Assembly (NCBI GenBank): GCA_947044365.1
Contig: OX345636.1
Coordinates: 54,849,746-54,913,745, forward strand
Length of the DNA: 64,000 bases
Direction: 5' to 3'
Origin: Petrosia ficiformis
Lineage: Eukaryota > Porifera > Demospongiae > Haplosclerida > Petrosiidae
A program made the translations under genes and the position numbers. The notes below the pieces were generated by a model. It had not been told where the DNA came from and did no database searches. It worked only from the letters and a program-made list of their open reading frames with translations. How positions within the stretch are numbered: position 1 is the first letter of the stretch; the number at the start of each line of letters is the position of its first letter. Of the stretch, positions 47,701 through 58,100 are shown piece by piece.

Positions 47701-50020
47701 AAAAACTGTTCTGTCCAGCAAAGTAAGTTAGAATCTTGAGTCTGATAAAATACGAGAGTTATGGAGCTGAAAAGAATTAGATATTAAGCACTTCGCCCAC
47801 ACATATTTTTTGAGTAAACAAAACACTCATTTTAATTATAGGTTAATTATTATACTGAAAATGATCAGTATCGTTTCAAAAAAAAATGATTGCAACCATA
47901 ATCAGCAACAAACGGAACCGTAAAATGATTGTTCTACTATTACAAAGTGTTACCTTTTTTATATCCTGTACTGTATATGTGATAATGATTGTTTTTGTTA
48001 ATGTGCAAACATAGTTGTTTTACTATTATTCATTGCAATAATAAATTGTTTTACCCACGGGAAATTACTGATAACCCGAATAATATGTGAAATATTGGGT
48101 ATTCGGGTACCCAAGTGCCCTTGGCCATGTCTACCTTCTATCTTACATATATCCTTACATCTCAACTGTATACACTTCCCAAGACTAAAGAAAACAGTTA
48201 GAATCAGAAAAAGCAATATGAAACCCTATGAAAGATCATTAAAAATATGCATTTCAGAAATACCATATGCCCTTTCAATATCAAAATTGACATTTGAATA
48301 TCCATATAAGCAGGCCTGGTACATGCCTACCAAATTTGACTTGTAATTTTATATTCTGACATACATACATGAGCTTTTGCGATACAAAATGTTTCTGATT
48401 GAATATCACTATTGTAATTTCCACTATTTTTATGGCCCGCAGGGCCATCCCTATGATTGCTTTCCCACGGGTTCGATGTATGTTTATATATATATATATA
48501 TTTTTTTTCTTGTGTCCACTTACGCGAGTATGCGTTGTATACGTAGTTAAGGAAGTTACATCATTCCCGGGGGCTTGGTCAATTAATGGGCGTGGCGCGT
48601 AAAAGAACGCGCGATCATTGATCAAGCTCTGCACAGCAGCAGAAAGAAATCTGTGTAGCTTATGTAGAAACTGGAACTAATAGCTAGCTATTCTGCCTGA
48701 AATATATTCCTAAAGTTCTACAAGGTCCTTTGAAAGGTCAGGAGAGTAGATAATCAAAATAATAAGCTGTTGTCTTTCATGCTTGATAAAGTCAGCCATG
48801 ATTACCGAATGCTGGACACCACAAAGCAGTCATAGAGATATGTTTATCTTTACTTAAATTTGTAAAGCAATCATAGGGATGTTTTTTTTCTCTATATACA
48901 CTTGTTTGATATACACTTATTGTGATACAATGTATATCAGCAACTTATCTTATCAATCGCAATATTGCAATGCCTCTAATATATATAATACATACCTTTG
49001 TTCCCTATATAAAATGACCAAGAAACAAAAATTTAAATGTAAAGTTTTTTGAAAATTACTTAACAACATAATTATGGTATAATTATAATATTTTGTATGT
49101 CATTCTTCATACACGACAGATCTGCATATTCTCATTATACTACTACACTATCAGTTACATCAAGTGATATTGTGTCTCTCGAGCACATTGTACTGACCCT
49201 AACCCTTACTCCAGAAAACTATGGAACAGAATATGATTATGATGACTTGTATGACTATATATATGACTATTATTACGGCCGAAGTGAAGATAAAGCAGCT
49301 TTCAAAGACTTTGAGTATTTGGAGGAAGTTGCCAAAGGAAATACAGATCGTGATGTTTATGACTGGCTTGGAGATTCTCATCCCAAAAGAGGCGATATAA
49401 AAGTGGAACTAGTATCTCCAAGTGGAACTAAATCTACTCTTCTTCCTTATCGTAAATATGATTTCATTAATGCTGAGGGTTATTATAATTGGCCTTTCAT
49501 GTCTCTTCATTATTGGGGTGAAAATCCCATTGGAACATGGACAATAAATGTATACTTTAAGTCTCATTCTGGGTATGTTTCGGTTCGTGTAAATTCATTG
49601 AAATTATATGGGACAAATGCAATTCCTGAAGCTGTCAGTCGTATTCCCGACAATTGTGATAATGCTTGTGCATACAAGTGTGCTGGAGCTGGACCAGAAT
49701 ACTGTGATTCCTGTAGTCAGTTACGAAATGCTATTACACTGGAATGTCTCGAGTCTTGTCCTGTTAACTTCACTGAGTATAATGGTTACTGCCTGGATTC
49801 ACTCACGTACTCTTCCTCTGATGACAACGGATCTGATGACAACGGATCTGATGACAACGGATCATCAAGTTTTATATTGCCTGTAGCTATAGCTGCTGTA
49901 ATTGTATTTCTTACAATTTGTATTTCTGCATTTGTTTTACTTTGTGCTGTGGTGTATGTGCTGATTAAACGGAAGAAGCCAACCACCGGCTACCGAATGA
50001 TGCCTGTTGTTGTTGATTGA
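32763..50020 (+). CDS. Furin/PC-type proprotein convertase, gene 1 (complete)
   Basis: Eleven exons, all GT-AG and in phase, give 769 residues: 32763-32924, 34823-34921, 38817-38909, 38965-39073, 39742-39779, 39835-40006, 41030-41202, 43020-43262, 45380-45480, 46629-46847 and 49120-50020. Residues 1-20 are a signal peptide. The prodomain ends in a basic cluster RKRVKK (97-102) where self-cleavage is expected. The S8 kripsin domain has Asp153 (VGVVDDG), His197 (HGTSCAGE), oxyanion Asn297 (WAAGNGG) and Ser380 (GTSAS), almost the numbering of vertebrate furin. A P domain follows ([15 protein letters not shown]), but with a Tyr/Asp-rich insertion of about 55 residues near 500-560. Then come a Cys-rich segment (659-695), three SDDNG repeats, one membrane span (720-752) and a 17-residue tail. 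Convertases of this class cut precursors after basic sites in the secretory pathway. The tail lacks an obvious acidic sorting cluster. Confidence 0.92.
33237..33295. repeat. Single end of the TA-type MITE
   Basis: GTTGCAACTGTACTAACCAA then TAAAATGGATATTTTAAC matches the right end of 9574-9935. No left end is nearby. It lies in furin gene 1 intron 1, whose remainder shows nothing I can name. Confidence 0.5.
35183..35510. repeat. Three tandem copies of a 109-bp unit
   Basis: The unit (GGCTGTGTTGCTGACTGTTT to ATAAAGCACCATTCCAG) starts at 35183, 35292 and 35401 and is nearly identical each time. Within each unit, GCTGACTGTTTCT and AGAAACAGTGATAGC are inverted. The unit is part of a larger dispersed repeat (about 35000-35560) related to 39287-39640 and 16880-17110. 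Its open frames follow from the period and are not genes. It lies in furin gene 1 intron 2. Confidence 0.85.
35870..37104. mobile_element. TA-type MITE split by a TTAA-type MITE
   Basis: The left part 35870-36195 (TTAGTTGC-type end, here GTTAATACAGTTGCAAGG) and right part 36838-37104 (CCTTGCAGCTGTACTAACCA to TTGCAGTG) are the two ends of the family of 9574-9935. Between them sits the 36200-36833 element. Confidence 0.65.
36200..36833. mobile_element. 634-bp piggyBac-like MITE, copy 1
   Basis: It starts CTCTTTACCAAC and ends TATTAAAGAG, flanked on both sides by TTAA, the piggyBac target. The interior carries GTGTGGGCGGAACGC, TCGCTATCAGCAGGAAGAGA and TATGCGTCTATGG. It is highly similar to 43676-44313. 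Confidence 0.75.
37105..38816. other. Remainder of furin gene 1 intron 2
   Basis: This is AT-rich DNA with several TACATGTACATGTA runs and no supported gene. The frame at 38389-38694 has no recognisable domain. Confidence 0.4.
39287..39640. repeat. Dispersed repeat in furin gene 1 intron 4
   Basis: It shares AAGTTTGAACCTTCATTTG, GACAGAAACAAGACTAG and TTAGCCAACTAAGAGCAACA with the 34.99-35.56-kb block and the 16.48-17.08-kb element. Its two ends (GAACCTTCATTTGTTTGCT and ATGCAAACCTTCCTTCATT) look related. Confidence 0.5.
41866..42751. mobile_element. TA-flanked MITE with CAGTACTGGACATAAAAAAG ends
   Basis: The left end is TA-CAGTACTGGACATAAAAAAG and the right end ATTTTTATGTCCTCTACTG-TA. A copy of the CCTATGATTGCTTT family in the minus orientation (about 42235-42420: ACGCGCCACGCTCATTAATT, ending AATTATAGGGATGGCC) is nested inside. 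It lies in furin gene 1 intron 7. An older relative of that family lies just before, at 41285-41780. Confidence 0.7.
43676..44831. mobile_element. piggyBac-like MITE copy 2 carrying nested copy 3
   Basis: Copy 2 starts TTAA-CTCTTTACCAACC and ends AGAG-TTAA at 44831. Copy 3 (44318-44823) starts CCCTTTACCGAC, ends AAAAAAGGG and sits exactly at a TTAA of copy 2's 3' end, with that TTAA duplicated (44314-44317 and 44824-44827). Compared with copy 1 (36200-36833), the host end is otherwise intact. It lies in furin gene 1 intron 8. Confidence 0.8.
45690..46080. repeat. Degenerate relative of the TTAA-type MITE
   Basis: GTTAACCGTTGAGCCCTATA, then GCTTCGCTATTAGCAAGAAG and GAATATTTGAAAGTACAGTG follow the order of the 36200-36833 interior with heavy divergence. 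It lies in furin gene 1 intron 9. Confidence 0.5.
47272..47973. mobile_element. 702-bp TA-flanked MITE
   Basis: TA-CAGTAGAGGACATAAAAAAG opens it, and CTTTTTTATATCCTGTACTG-TA closes it. Its interior is an inverted relative of the TTAA-type MITE core (GGGCATTGCTGCTGCACTAC, CTGATAAAATACGAGAGTTA), so two MITE families with different ends share an internal module. It lies in furin gene 1 intron 10. Confidence 0.75.
48425..48906. mobile_element. 482-bp young MITE in furin gene 1 intron 10
   Basis: This is the near-identical partner of 26651-27121, in the same orientation. The frames 48281-48634 and 48399-48602 lie on this element and are not genes. Confidence 0.75.
49817..49861 (+). repeat. Three 15-bp repeats coding SDDNG
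   Basis: TCTGATGACAACGGA is repeated three times without change in the last exon of furin gene 1, just before the membrane span. It gives an acidic flexible stalk. Exact identity suggests recent slippage, so copy number may vary between individuals. Confidence 0.85.
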
Positions 50021-50756
50021 AAACAAATGAGAATATACTTGTTAAATTTATTTTTAATTATGTAGGCATGCAGAAAATATTTTTTTTGTAAATTCAAGTT
50101 GTTAATTTTTATAGAAAATGTATGTGGTACATGTGGTTTATGATGTTCTCTATTACTGAGTTTCCATTTCATGTCATGTCAAGTTTTAGTTGAAATTAAT
50201 GTTTTAATGGACCAAATAATCGTCAATATTAATTGTCAAATTTTTCAGACCTAGCAACAGAGACAATTATATACTCTAATGTCATGCATAAATGATTTCC
50301 AGATAATTGTCCCTGCATTAAGCCAGGTTGGGCAACTACAAGAAGAACTACTGGAGAAGAAGTGGCGTAATTTCAGCCTAGAGAGAGTTACAACCATGCA
50401 ACAAGATGCAGTTGAAAGCTCATCTTTCATGCTTCTAAATAATGCTTAGGGTAACCACGTGACAACTTGAGAGGCCACGTCACCAGAGGGACATCTGATC
50501 CTAGGATATCAAGTCCCTAGGATACCTGATTCTAGGACCCTGAGTCTTCCCTTAGATCTAGATGTCCCCTCTTAATTATTACAAAACAATTAATCCCCTT
50601 TCCCCCACTATGCAATAAAAATTAAAAATGATCAATTATATTACAGCATTATAATAAATGTTTATATACTAATTGGTAATCATTAATTTTGTATCGTATT
50701 TATCATTAATTTATAATAATTTGTTATTACTTTGCATTAGTAGTACAATTGTTACG
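50021..50756. other. 3' flank of furin gene 1
   Basis: This is presumed 3' untranslated and intergenic DNA. An AATAAA lies at about 50614 (GCAATAAAAATT), which could serve for polyadenylation. A CCTAGGATATC / TCCTAGGATACC / TCTAGGACCC cluster is present near 50500. Confidence 0.4.
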
Positions 50757-51159
50757 TTAATTGAAGAACCTTACAGCCTGTGATTTTGACACAATATGTA
50801 TATTGACCTGTCTGCTATTTGCCACGAATACCACAAAACCACTTTGTGTTTTCTTTCTTCCACACAACCACGCATTCATCATGGAAAACCAATCTTGACA
50901 TAGGTTAACAAATTCCCTTCCTTGATCACTAATGTGGACTTCCATACCTATACATGTGTGTGATGATGAATGAAGTGAATAAATATATCTAGTATACATG
51001 ATACCTGCAAATAATCCTATATACGGACAGAGCTATACCCTCTGTCTTTTTGTCCATCAATGACTCTGCCTCTGGCCACTTTGAGAAGTAGTCCATTACA
51101 GTCACTATGTAGCGCTTACCAAGGTCAGTCAGAAGTGGTCCTACTATATGAATACCAAT
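50757..51159 (-). pseudogene. Retroviral-type integrase fragment with an apparent intron
   Basis: On the minus strand, exon A (51005-51159) follows the acceptor TTTTGATATCGCAG. It encodes an rve integrase-core segment with GPLLTDLGKRYIVTVMDYFS and KWPEAESLMDKKTEG; the Asp of MDYFS is the first catalytic residue. A 57-bp GT-AG intron (50948-51004) separates it from exon B, which carries HISDQGREFVN (second catalytic Asp). Joining them as written is out of frame by one base, and the sequence after FVNLCQ no longer resembles an integrase. It fits a gypsy-derived or host-domesticated (KRBA2-like) integrase that has decayed. Confidence 0.65.
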
Positions 51160-51512
51160 CTGCGATATCAAAACATAACTAGTATACAAAATACGCTTAC
51201 AAATTATATTAAGCCTTGTACCTTATTCCATACTTTTGGTTGCACAATACACACCCTTAACCATGAGCAGTATATAAGCACATAATGGGAGGTATTGTGT
51301 ACATAATTAGTTTGAAGATGGTATATATCATCCAGTATAGAGTTGTAGTCTCATTAGCCTGCAGCCTAGTCTCATGTAGCCAGACCCAACCAAAGTACAT
51401 GTGTAATAAGACTTATCTCTATGATGTATGTGCAGCCACTGTCTGATACCTGAAGAAAGAGCCTATTAATGTGTCATTCACAGATCTTGCTGCAATTGGT
51501 GGAATAGACAAT

Positions 51513-51550
51513 GGTAGCTAAATCACGGTAGCTAAATCACGGTAGCTAAA
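51513..51550. repeat. GGTAGCTAAATCAC short tandem repeat
   Basis: Nearly three copies of a 14-bp unit are present. It is otherwise unremarkable intergenic DNA between the integrase remnant and furin gene 2. Confidence 0.7.
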
Positions 51551-51851
51551 CATGCAAAATGCATAAAGAATTAAATAAGTCAAAGAATTAGCACACAGTA
51601 TAATGAGGGGTCAAACATAATTCTCAAATTCTATGGACAAAATCTACAATACATCATAAGCTATTATAATTTTATTCATAGTATTGCTCACATTTAAATT
51701 TGAGAAAATGATAGACATTGTGTTTCTGCAGCGAAAGTGATGTTGAGCCACACCTCACACTTTAACTTAAGCGATATAGGTTGATCAAGGTGGGTGTGGT
51801 CGTAATAATTACGTTGTGGGTATGTAAGGTACTATATAGGTAAGTACATAC

Positions 51852-51870
51852 AAAGGGACTCCCCCGCCAA
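51852..51870 (+). promoter_or_regulatory. Conserved element upstream of furin gene 2
   Basis: AAAGGGACTCCCCCGCCAA lies 20-38 bp before the ATG. It matches AAGGGAAACCCCCGAGTT at gene 1. A TATA-like ACTATATAGG sits just upstream (about 51831). Confidence 0.4.
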
Positions 51871-51889
51871 ACTAGCCGTAACAAGCAAG

Positions 51890-52150
51890 ATGATGCAATT
51901 AACTTTTCTACTGTGCTTTGGGTGTCTTTATTCATGTATGTATGCTGCAAAAGTACGCTACAGTAATGAATTTGTTGTTGAAGTAAAAGGAGGACCTCTA
52001 ACATATATATATATTAAATTTGTTAGACATGCATATATATATGTAATATATAAAGTACACTAACAGGTCCTATATACAAAATATAGGACCTGAGTTTCAT
52101 GTCCGAGGATGTGATATAGCCCGAGCCTCATCAAAGGGATGATGTCACCA

Positions 52151-52188
<38 letters not shown>

Positions 52189-55100
52189 TTATTTGCAGCT
52201 CCTTCAGTTTTAGTTTAAGCTTAAACTTGAGTTTTAGTACACAGAAATACAATCACAAGCATGACAAAATCTTATAAATATCCAAGTTAAAAAGCTATAT
52301 ATTGTTAGTTATCAACGTAGTTTCTCATTCAAGTTCAAATCATTAATTGTATGTTACATTTACAAATAGGTAAAAAGACACAGTCAATATAGGAGTGATT
52401 AACAAACTAACAGTCAAGAGTTTCACTTTAGTTAATGCTTTAGCTTTTTTTTTCAAGTAATTTATATTAATTTTATATACATATTATATATTTATATATA
52501 TAATATATAATTAAGTATTATTTTATATAATATATAATATAATATATATATATAATACATGTATATAATTATATATAATATATATATTATAGTAATGTGT
52601 TTGACCATTTGACATAACCATAAGTTCACCATGGTTTATGATACATGCCCTGTGGCTTATGGGTATAAAAAATAATTATAATGTGGCCAAAAAGCTTTGA
52701 AACATGTCATGCCCACTTGTGGAGTATCAGGCTTATAATCACCTTGCCATTAGGCTTAGTGATTATAATATAGCACCCATGGTACAACAATACATACAAA
52801 TTATTATATAAATTAACCTGTTCTTTATAAATGGAAACTAGCTAAAGCTCTAGACTGTGTATGATTAGTATTAGTCAGTCAATCACTTGTAACTGCGATA
52901 CAGTCAATGATTTGAACTTAAATGAGAAACTACGTAAATAGCTTCAAAAATACTAAGTTTATTAACTTATTTATATTTAAATGATTTTGTCATGTGATTG
53001 TATTTTCTGTTGTACTAAAACGGCTTAAGCTAAAACTGAAACAGTTGAGAAATAAAAACATTTCTATATCATAACTAATGCTAATACTAAATTGTCCTGT
53101 CACCCCAAAATTAATAATGCAAAAAAACAGTGTATTTATTACAACTGATCATGTTGGTTACTTCAGTTGTAAGTCAGCTGTTTACAAATAATATAAGCAT
53201 CATTCCCTACTGAACTGAGGTGTAAGAGAAAGAGTCCATTCTTAATTTTGTTATTGCAATGCTGTTGTTAACAATGACTAAGAAAATTGGAGGATGAATG
53301 ATATGACAACTGACAGCATTGAAACAGAATTTCAAAGTAATCACAATTTTTACATATCCCACTATAATTATATTTACATAAAAACTGATAATAGTTATAT
53401 ACTGTAGCCATATAGAACATGCCTATAGCCACCTCACATCAGCAGTTAACCTTTAGATCCCATAATTAAACTGTACATTCGCAATTAATTATCGAGAAAA
53501 ATGTGTGGGCAGAGCGTATAATAAATAAGTTATCACTTTCACCTCTATAACTCTCCCGTTTTATAAAACTAGATACTTTGCTGAAAACAAAACTTGTTAA
53601 GAAAGCTGTAGATGTAAACTTTATGCTTCGCTATCAGCAGAAAGATAGCAAGGCGAGTGCTTGAGCGTTTGGTAGTCAAAAGGGCAACACCTGCATTTAT
53701 AACATCTGTTGTTTTTGCAGAGATGTTGGAATTGGAATATAATAATACACCATAGGTTATACCTATACAATACTATACTACATATATAGCTACATTGTAT
53801 TAATTAACATGCAAAAGTAATACAATGTACATGTACTTCAAACATGTAAAATTAGACACATGTGCTGACTTTTCAAATATTTGTGAAGTACATCATCATT
53901 ATTGGCCACTATAAGTACAAATTCATGTACTTATTTATGTTAATTAATTGCTCTATATAGAATTGGAATACTAATAATACACCACAGGTTGTACCTATGC
54001 AATACTATACTACGTATATAACTACATTGTTTGTTACTATAATTATGTCTTATTATGACATGTACTTCATAATATGTAGATCATAATCAAATGAAGTGTG
54101 CATGACTTGTAAAAATATTACGTAACAGAAAATACAAAGATATACATTGTAAATCAGCATGAAGCAAAATATTATTGCATTGAAACTCCAGTAACCAATT
54201 GAAGGTTAAAATAACCTATTATTTTTTACAGTGATATACTTACCTGTATAACTTCCACATTTTACGCAATACAGACTTCTAACTTACTTGGTTAGACAGA
54301 GGTGCTTCTAACAAAGTCTTTTTACCGTATAACAGGTATCTTTTGCTGGAAATTTATTTTCATGCAATGGTCTATATGCAAAAATTAAATTCATGAAATT
54401 TTTGAATTGACTATAATTTTATATTTCACACGTAAATTAACTCCTGCAAAAATATTAAAATCAAATAATATTTCCATCGAAATTATCGTGTTATACTGTA
54501 ATGGTTATATTATATCATTATTTTAACCCCCATATGGTTACATGAGTTTTGTTTCCTCCTGCATAAATCAATGCTGATTCTTTTCTTACTAGGCAATGAT
54601 TACAAGTAGTAATAATTTATTTCTTTTTATCACGATTGTTTTAAATTTCCATTTTTATTATGTTCCTAATGTATGGTACATACAGTGTATGTTCTTCCCA
54701 TTAGGAACATATACAACGAAATGTAAACATTGTAATTTCAATTAGAAATAGTACTGGCTACTTCATAATTATAGAACATATGAAAAAGCACTATTAAGCA
54801 GATGAAACTCATATAACCAGTTAGAACAACCAATCAATTTTTACAGTATATACCACTTGTTGTATACTATTGATTAACTTAGTAATTATAAATAAATATT
54901 ATGAATACAAACTCACTCTTCAATTCAGCAGTATCTAATTGTGTGAATGGTATTAATTATTAGAAATTCAGGTATGTATGAACTGAGCGGCTGAAATAGC
55001 CCAATTGTTTTTGCTGTGAACATTGATGTATAATAATTATTATAAATAATGATTGTGTGTAATTAATTTCAAATGTAGAAATATACATTTTAGCTATATT

Positions 55101-58100
55101 ATTATACTTATATATAATTATGTATTGCAAAAGTATTACTAGAGTATGATGATTATCATTGTGGGTGATCCTAAGAATGCTGAATTGACCATGTGTCTAT
55201 GTCCAGACATGTAATATACATATAATTTCTGCATCTTCTTTTGAACAGGCTGAGGATATAGTGAGATTTGTGGCATGCCACTGACTTTGCATACAACAAC
55301 GAAGTCAGCTTTGTCCATTGTCTTCATACACATGCAACGGAACAAGAAATTTGATAATAATGTAATTAAAATAGGGCATGAATTCACGTACGATACAGAA
55401 AGTTTGCAGCACCAACTCAATAGTGTGTTGGTCGCTCAGGCTCACCGCAACCATGAATATAATTGTCTGGGGGGGAAGAGGAGGGGAAGTTAATATAAGA
55501 GTTGGGTAAGAACACCACACCCTCCCCCTGGTGGCGTTTATGCAATCACCAGAGGGAGGGTGTGTGCATTGGATGTGCTAAAAAAACCTAAAAAATAATG
55601 CAACATAATTAGTACACATCACTTGGATAGTAACTCAGTACTAATAATTGTTATATAGATAGTATTGATAAATATAATTTATTCTACAGATTGGTAATTT
55701 ACAAGATCATTTCTGGTTTATTTTGAAAGGCGAAGTGTCAGTAATGTATGAGCCAATTGGTTCTATGGCTATTAGCCAAGAGGAACAGGTATGCATTAAT
55801 AATTATTCTGTTTTAATATTACAATCGTTAATAATCATTGTGACAAAGCTATTATAAATGAGTAAATAATTATATATGTGGTTATTTTAATCCTTTGTAG
55901 ATGAATTTCAATGACATGAATCAAAATTTGTGTTGCTGTCTGTTGAAATATCTTTTGCGTACAAAAGAATGTACATACGTACCTTCAAGTGTTTGAAATT
56001 GCCTGTGTAATTCTAAACCTACATAGCGTTGTTGTGCACATGTGTGTTTAATAAAATAACATCTGTTGTACTCCAAGCACATAGATAAGCAATGTTAATA
56101 GCTGTACCTTACTGTACTATGGAATTTACACATGTCAAATGGGGTGTTGTTTTAGTATGACAACATTCAGTTATAGTATGACATGTATAGTTTTCAAAAT
56201 TTTTGTTATAGCTCTAGTTAATTAACAAAAATAATATCAGACATACTAAAAGGGTTAATTAACTAACTAAATTAACAAAAATAATATCAGACTTACTAAA
56301 AGAGTTAATTAGCTAACTAAATGTGCCAATTATTAGTTACTGTAAGTCAAAAGGCCTTACTAAAAGGGGTTTTAGTTATAGTTATAGTTAACTAAAACAA
56401 CACCATTGTCAGTATAGTCCTGATGAGCAGTGCATTTGAAAGGGATTTACTTTGTGCTTGCTGAAAAAAGTATATGATAGTTTTAATCCCATTCAGGGCT
56501 TATTGGAATTAAAATTTATTTTAGTTTTACAACTCATCACTATAGTACAACTGATTTGTAGCACTGGTGGATTCCTTGATACACCCAGGCCACTCGACAT
56601 TACAAACACGTGTATTATAATATTAAAAAGAATAACGAAATAACATTTTCAATAAAAATGGAAGAAGATGTGGGACATAGAACCCAAAATTAATTATTTT
56701 GTAATGACTACATATCAATCATTGCTGGTGGTAATAAGGTCTCCACTTTTCAGTGTACTCGAAAGCTTGGGCCTGAAGAAGTAAGTGTCATCACAAAGCA
56801 ATTGGGAGTTTTTGAGTCCCCTTGCTTCACTCATGTTGTAAAAATTGTATTATTATTGTTAGTAATTGATTTCTCTGATTGCTTTCCACGGGATTGAATC
56901 TATATATATTTTCTTGTGTCCACTTGCGTGAGTATGCGTTGTATACATAGTTAAGGAAGTTGCATCATTCCCGGGGGCTCGGTCAATTAATTAACGGGCT
57001 CAGTCAATTAACTAACGGCACTCGTTTTGTAAAGCAATCAGGGATGTTTTTTTTTTTCTCTATATACACTTGTTTATTGTAATAAGAATTTATTATATTA
57101 TATATGGAGAACAAATTATCCCTCTGCAATGACTCTATCAATCATTGCACTAGACGTCTAGTGTCTCTACTTTCTGTATACCTGAAGAGTAAGTGTAACT
57201 GTAGTCTAAGTACACAGATCTTTGATAAAACTGCTCCTTCAAGGTTCTGAATGATGATGACTTCCTCATGTCTTATTCTCAACAACTTACGTATTTTACC
57301 TACTTGTTCAAGATTGTTTCATCATCTTTATGCTTTTCCTCTGCTATATACAAAAGCTATTAGTATCAGTTGCAGCTTTACATTCTTCCTGAATCTACTT
57401 GGTCTGTAGTGTGTAAGATTAATGTCAAAATCGACCCTCTTAACTTAACACAAATCTCTTATATTTGAGGTAAGAGGGCCTGGTTGCATAATACAAAGAT
57501 CACATGTGTGTCCAAGAATCCCAATTTGATGGTAGCTATAAAAAAAAACCACTAATCTTTACAGTGAATAATAATTGTGATTACTTACCTTTTCTTTGTC
57601 GGTTGATTCCTTTTCTCAGGTAGCAAAAGTTGAACAACAAATTATTAGAAAAAGAGTAAAGAAAGGTTATACTGTACCAGTTGATAGCAAATGGACAAAG
57701 CAATGGTCACTAGTAAGTTTTATTTCAAAATTAATTTAGAATGATGATATTCTAATAAACCAATAATATCTACCAATAATGGATACACATACATCATTAT
57801 TGCATGTACCTTTTAGTACTTGATTTTTGAAGTTACATTTTTTGTCTATTAATGAACCCTAATTAAACAGGGTATTTTCTTTACATTCCCAAATTAATTT
57901 TGAAGGAAAATGTTTATGTGGAGTTTATAGTAACTAACTCTGTTTCACCTCTCTTATAAAACTAGAGTTTTCAGCTTAGTTTACTGGAAGGAAGAGTTGC
58001 TAAGGAAGCCATATATAGATGTAAAATATATGCTTTGCTATCTGTAGCAAGGTGAGTGTTCGAAAGTTTAGTAGTCCAAAGGGCAATGCCCATGCCTTTA

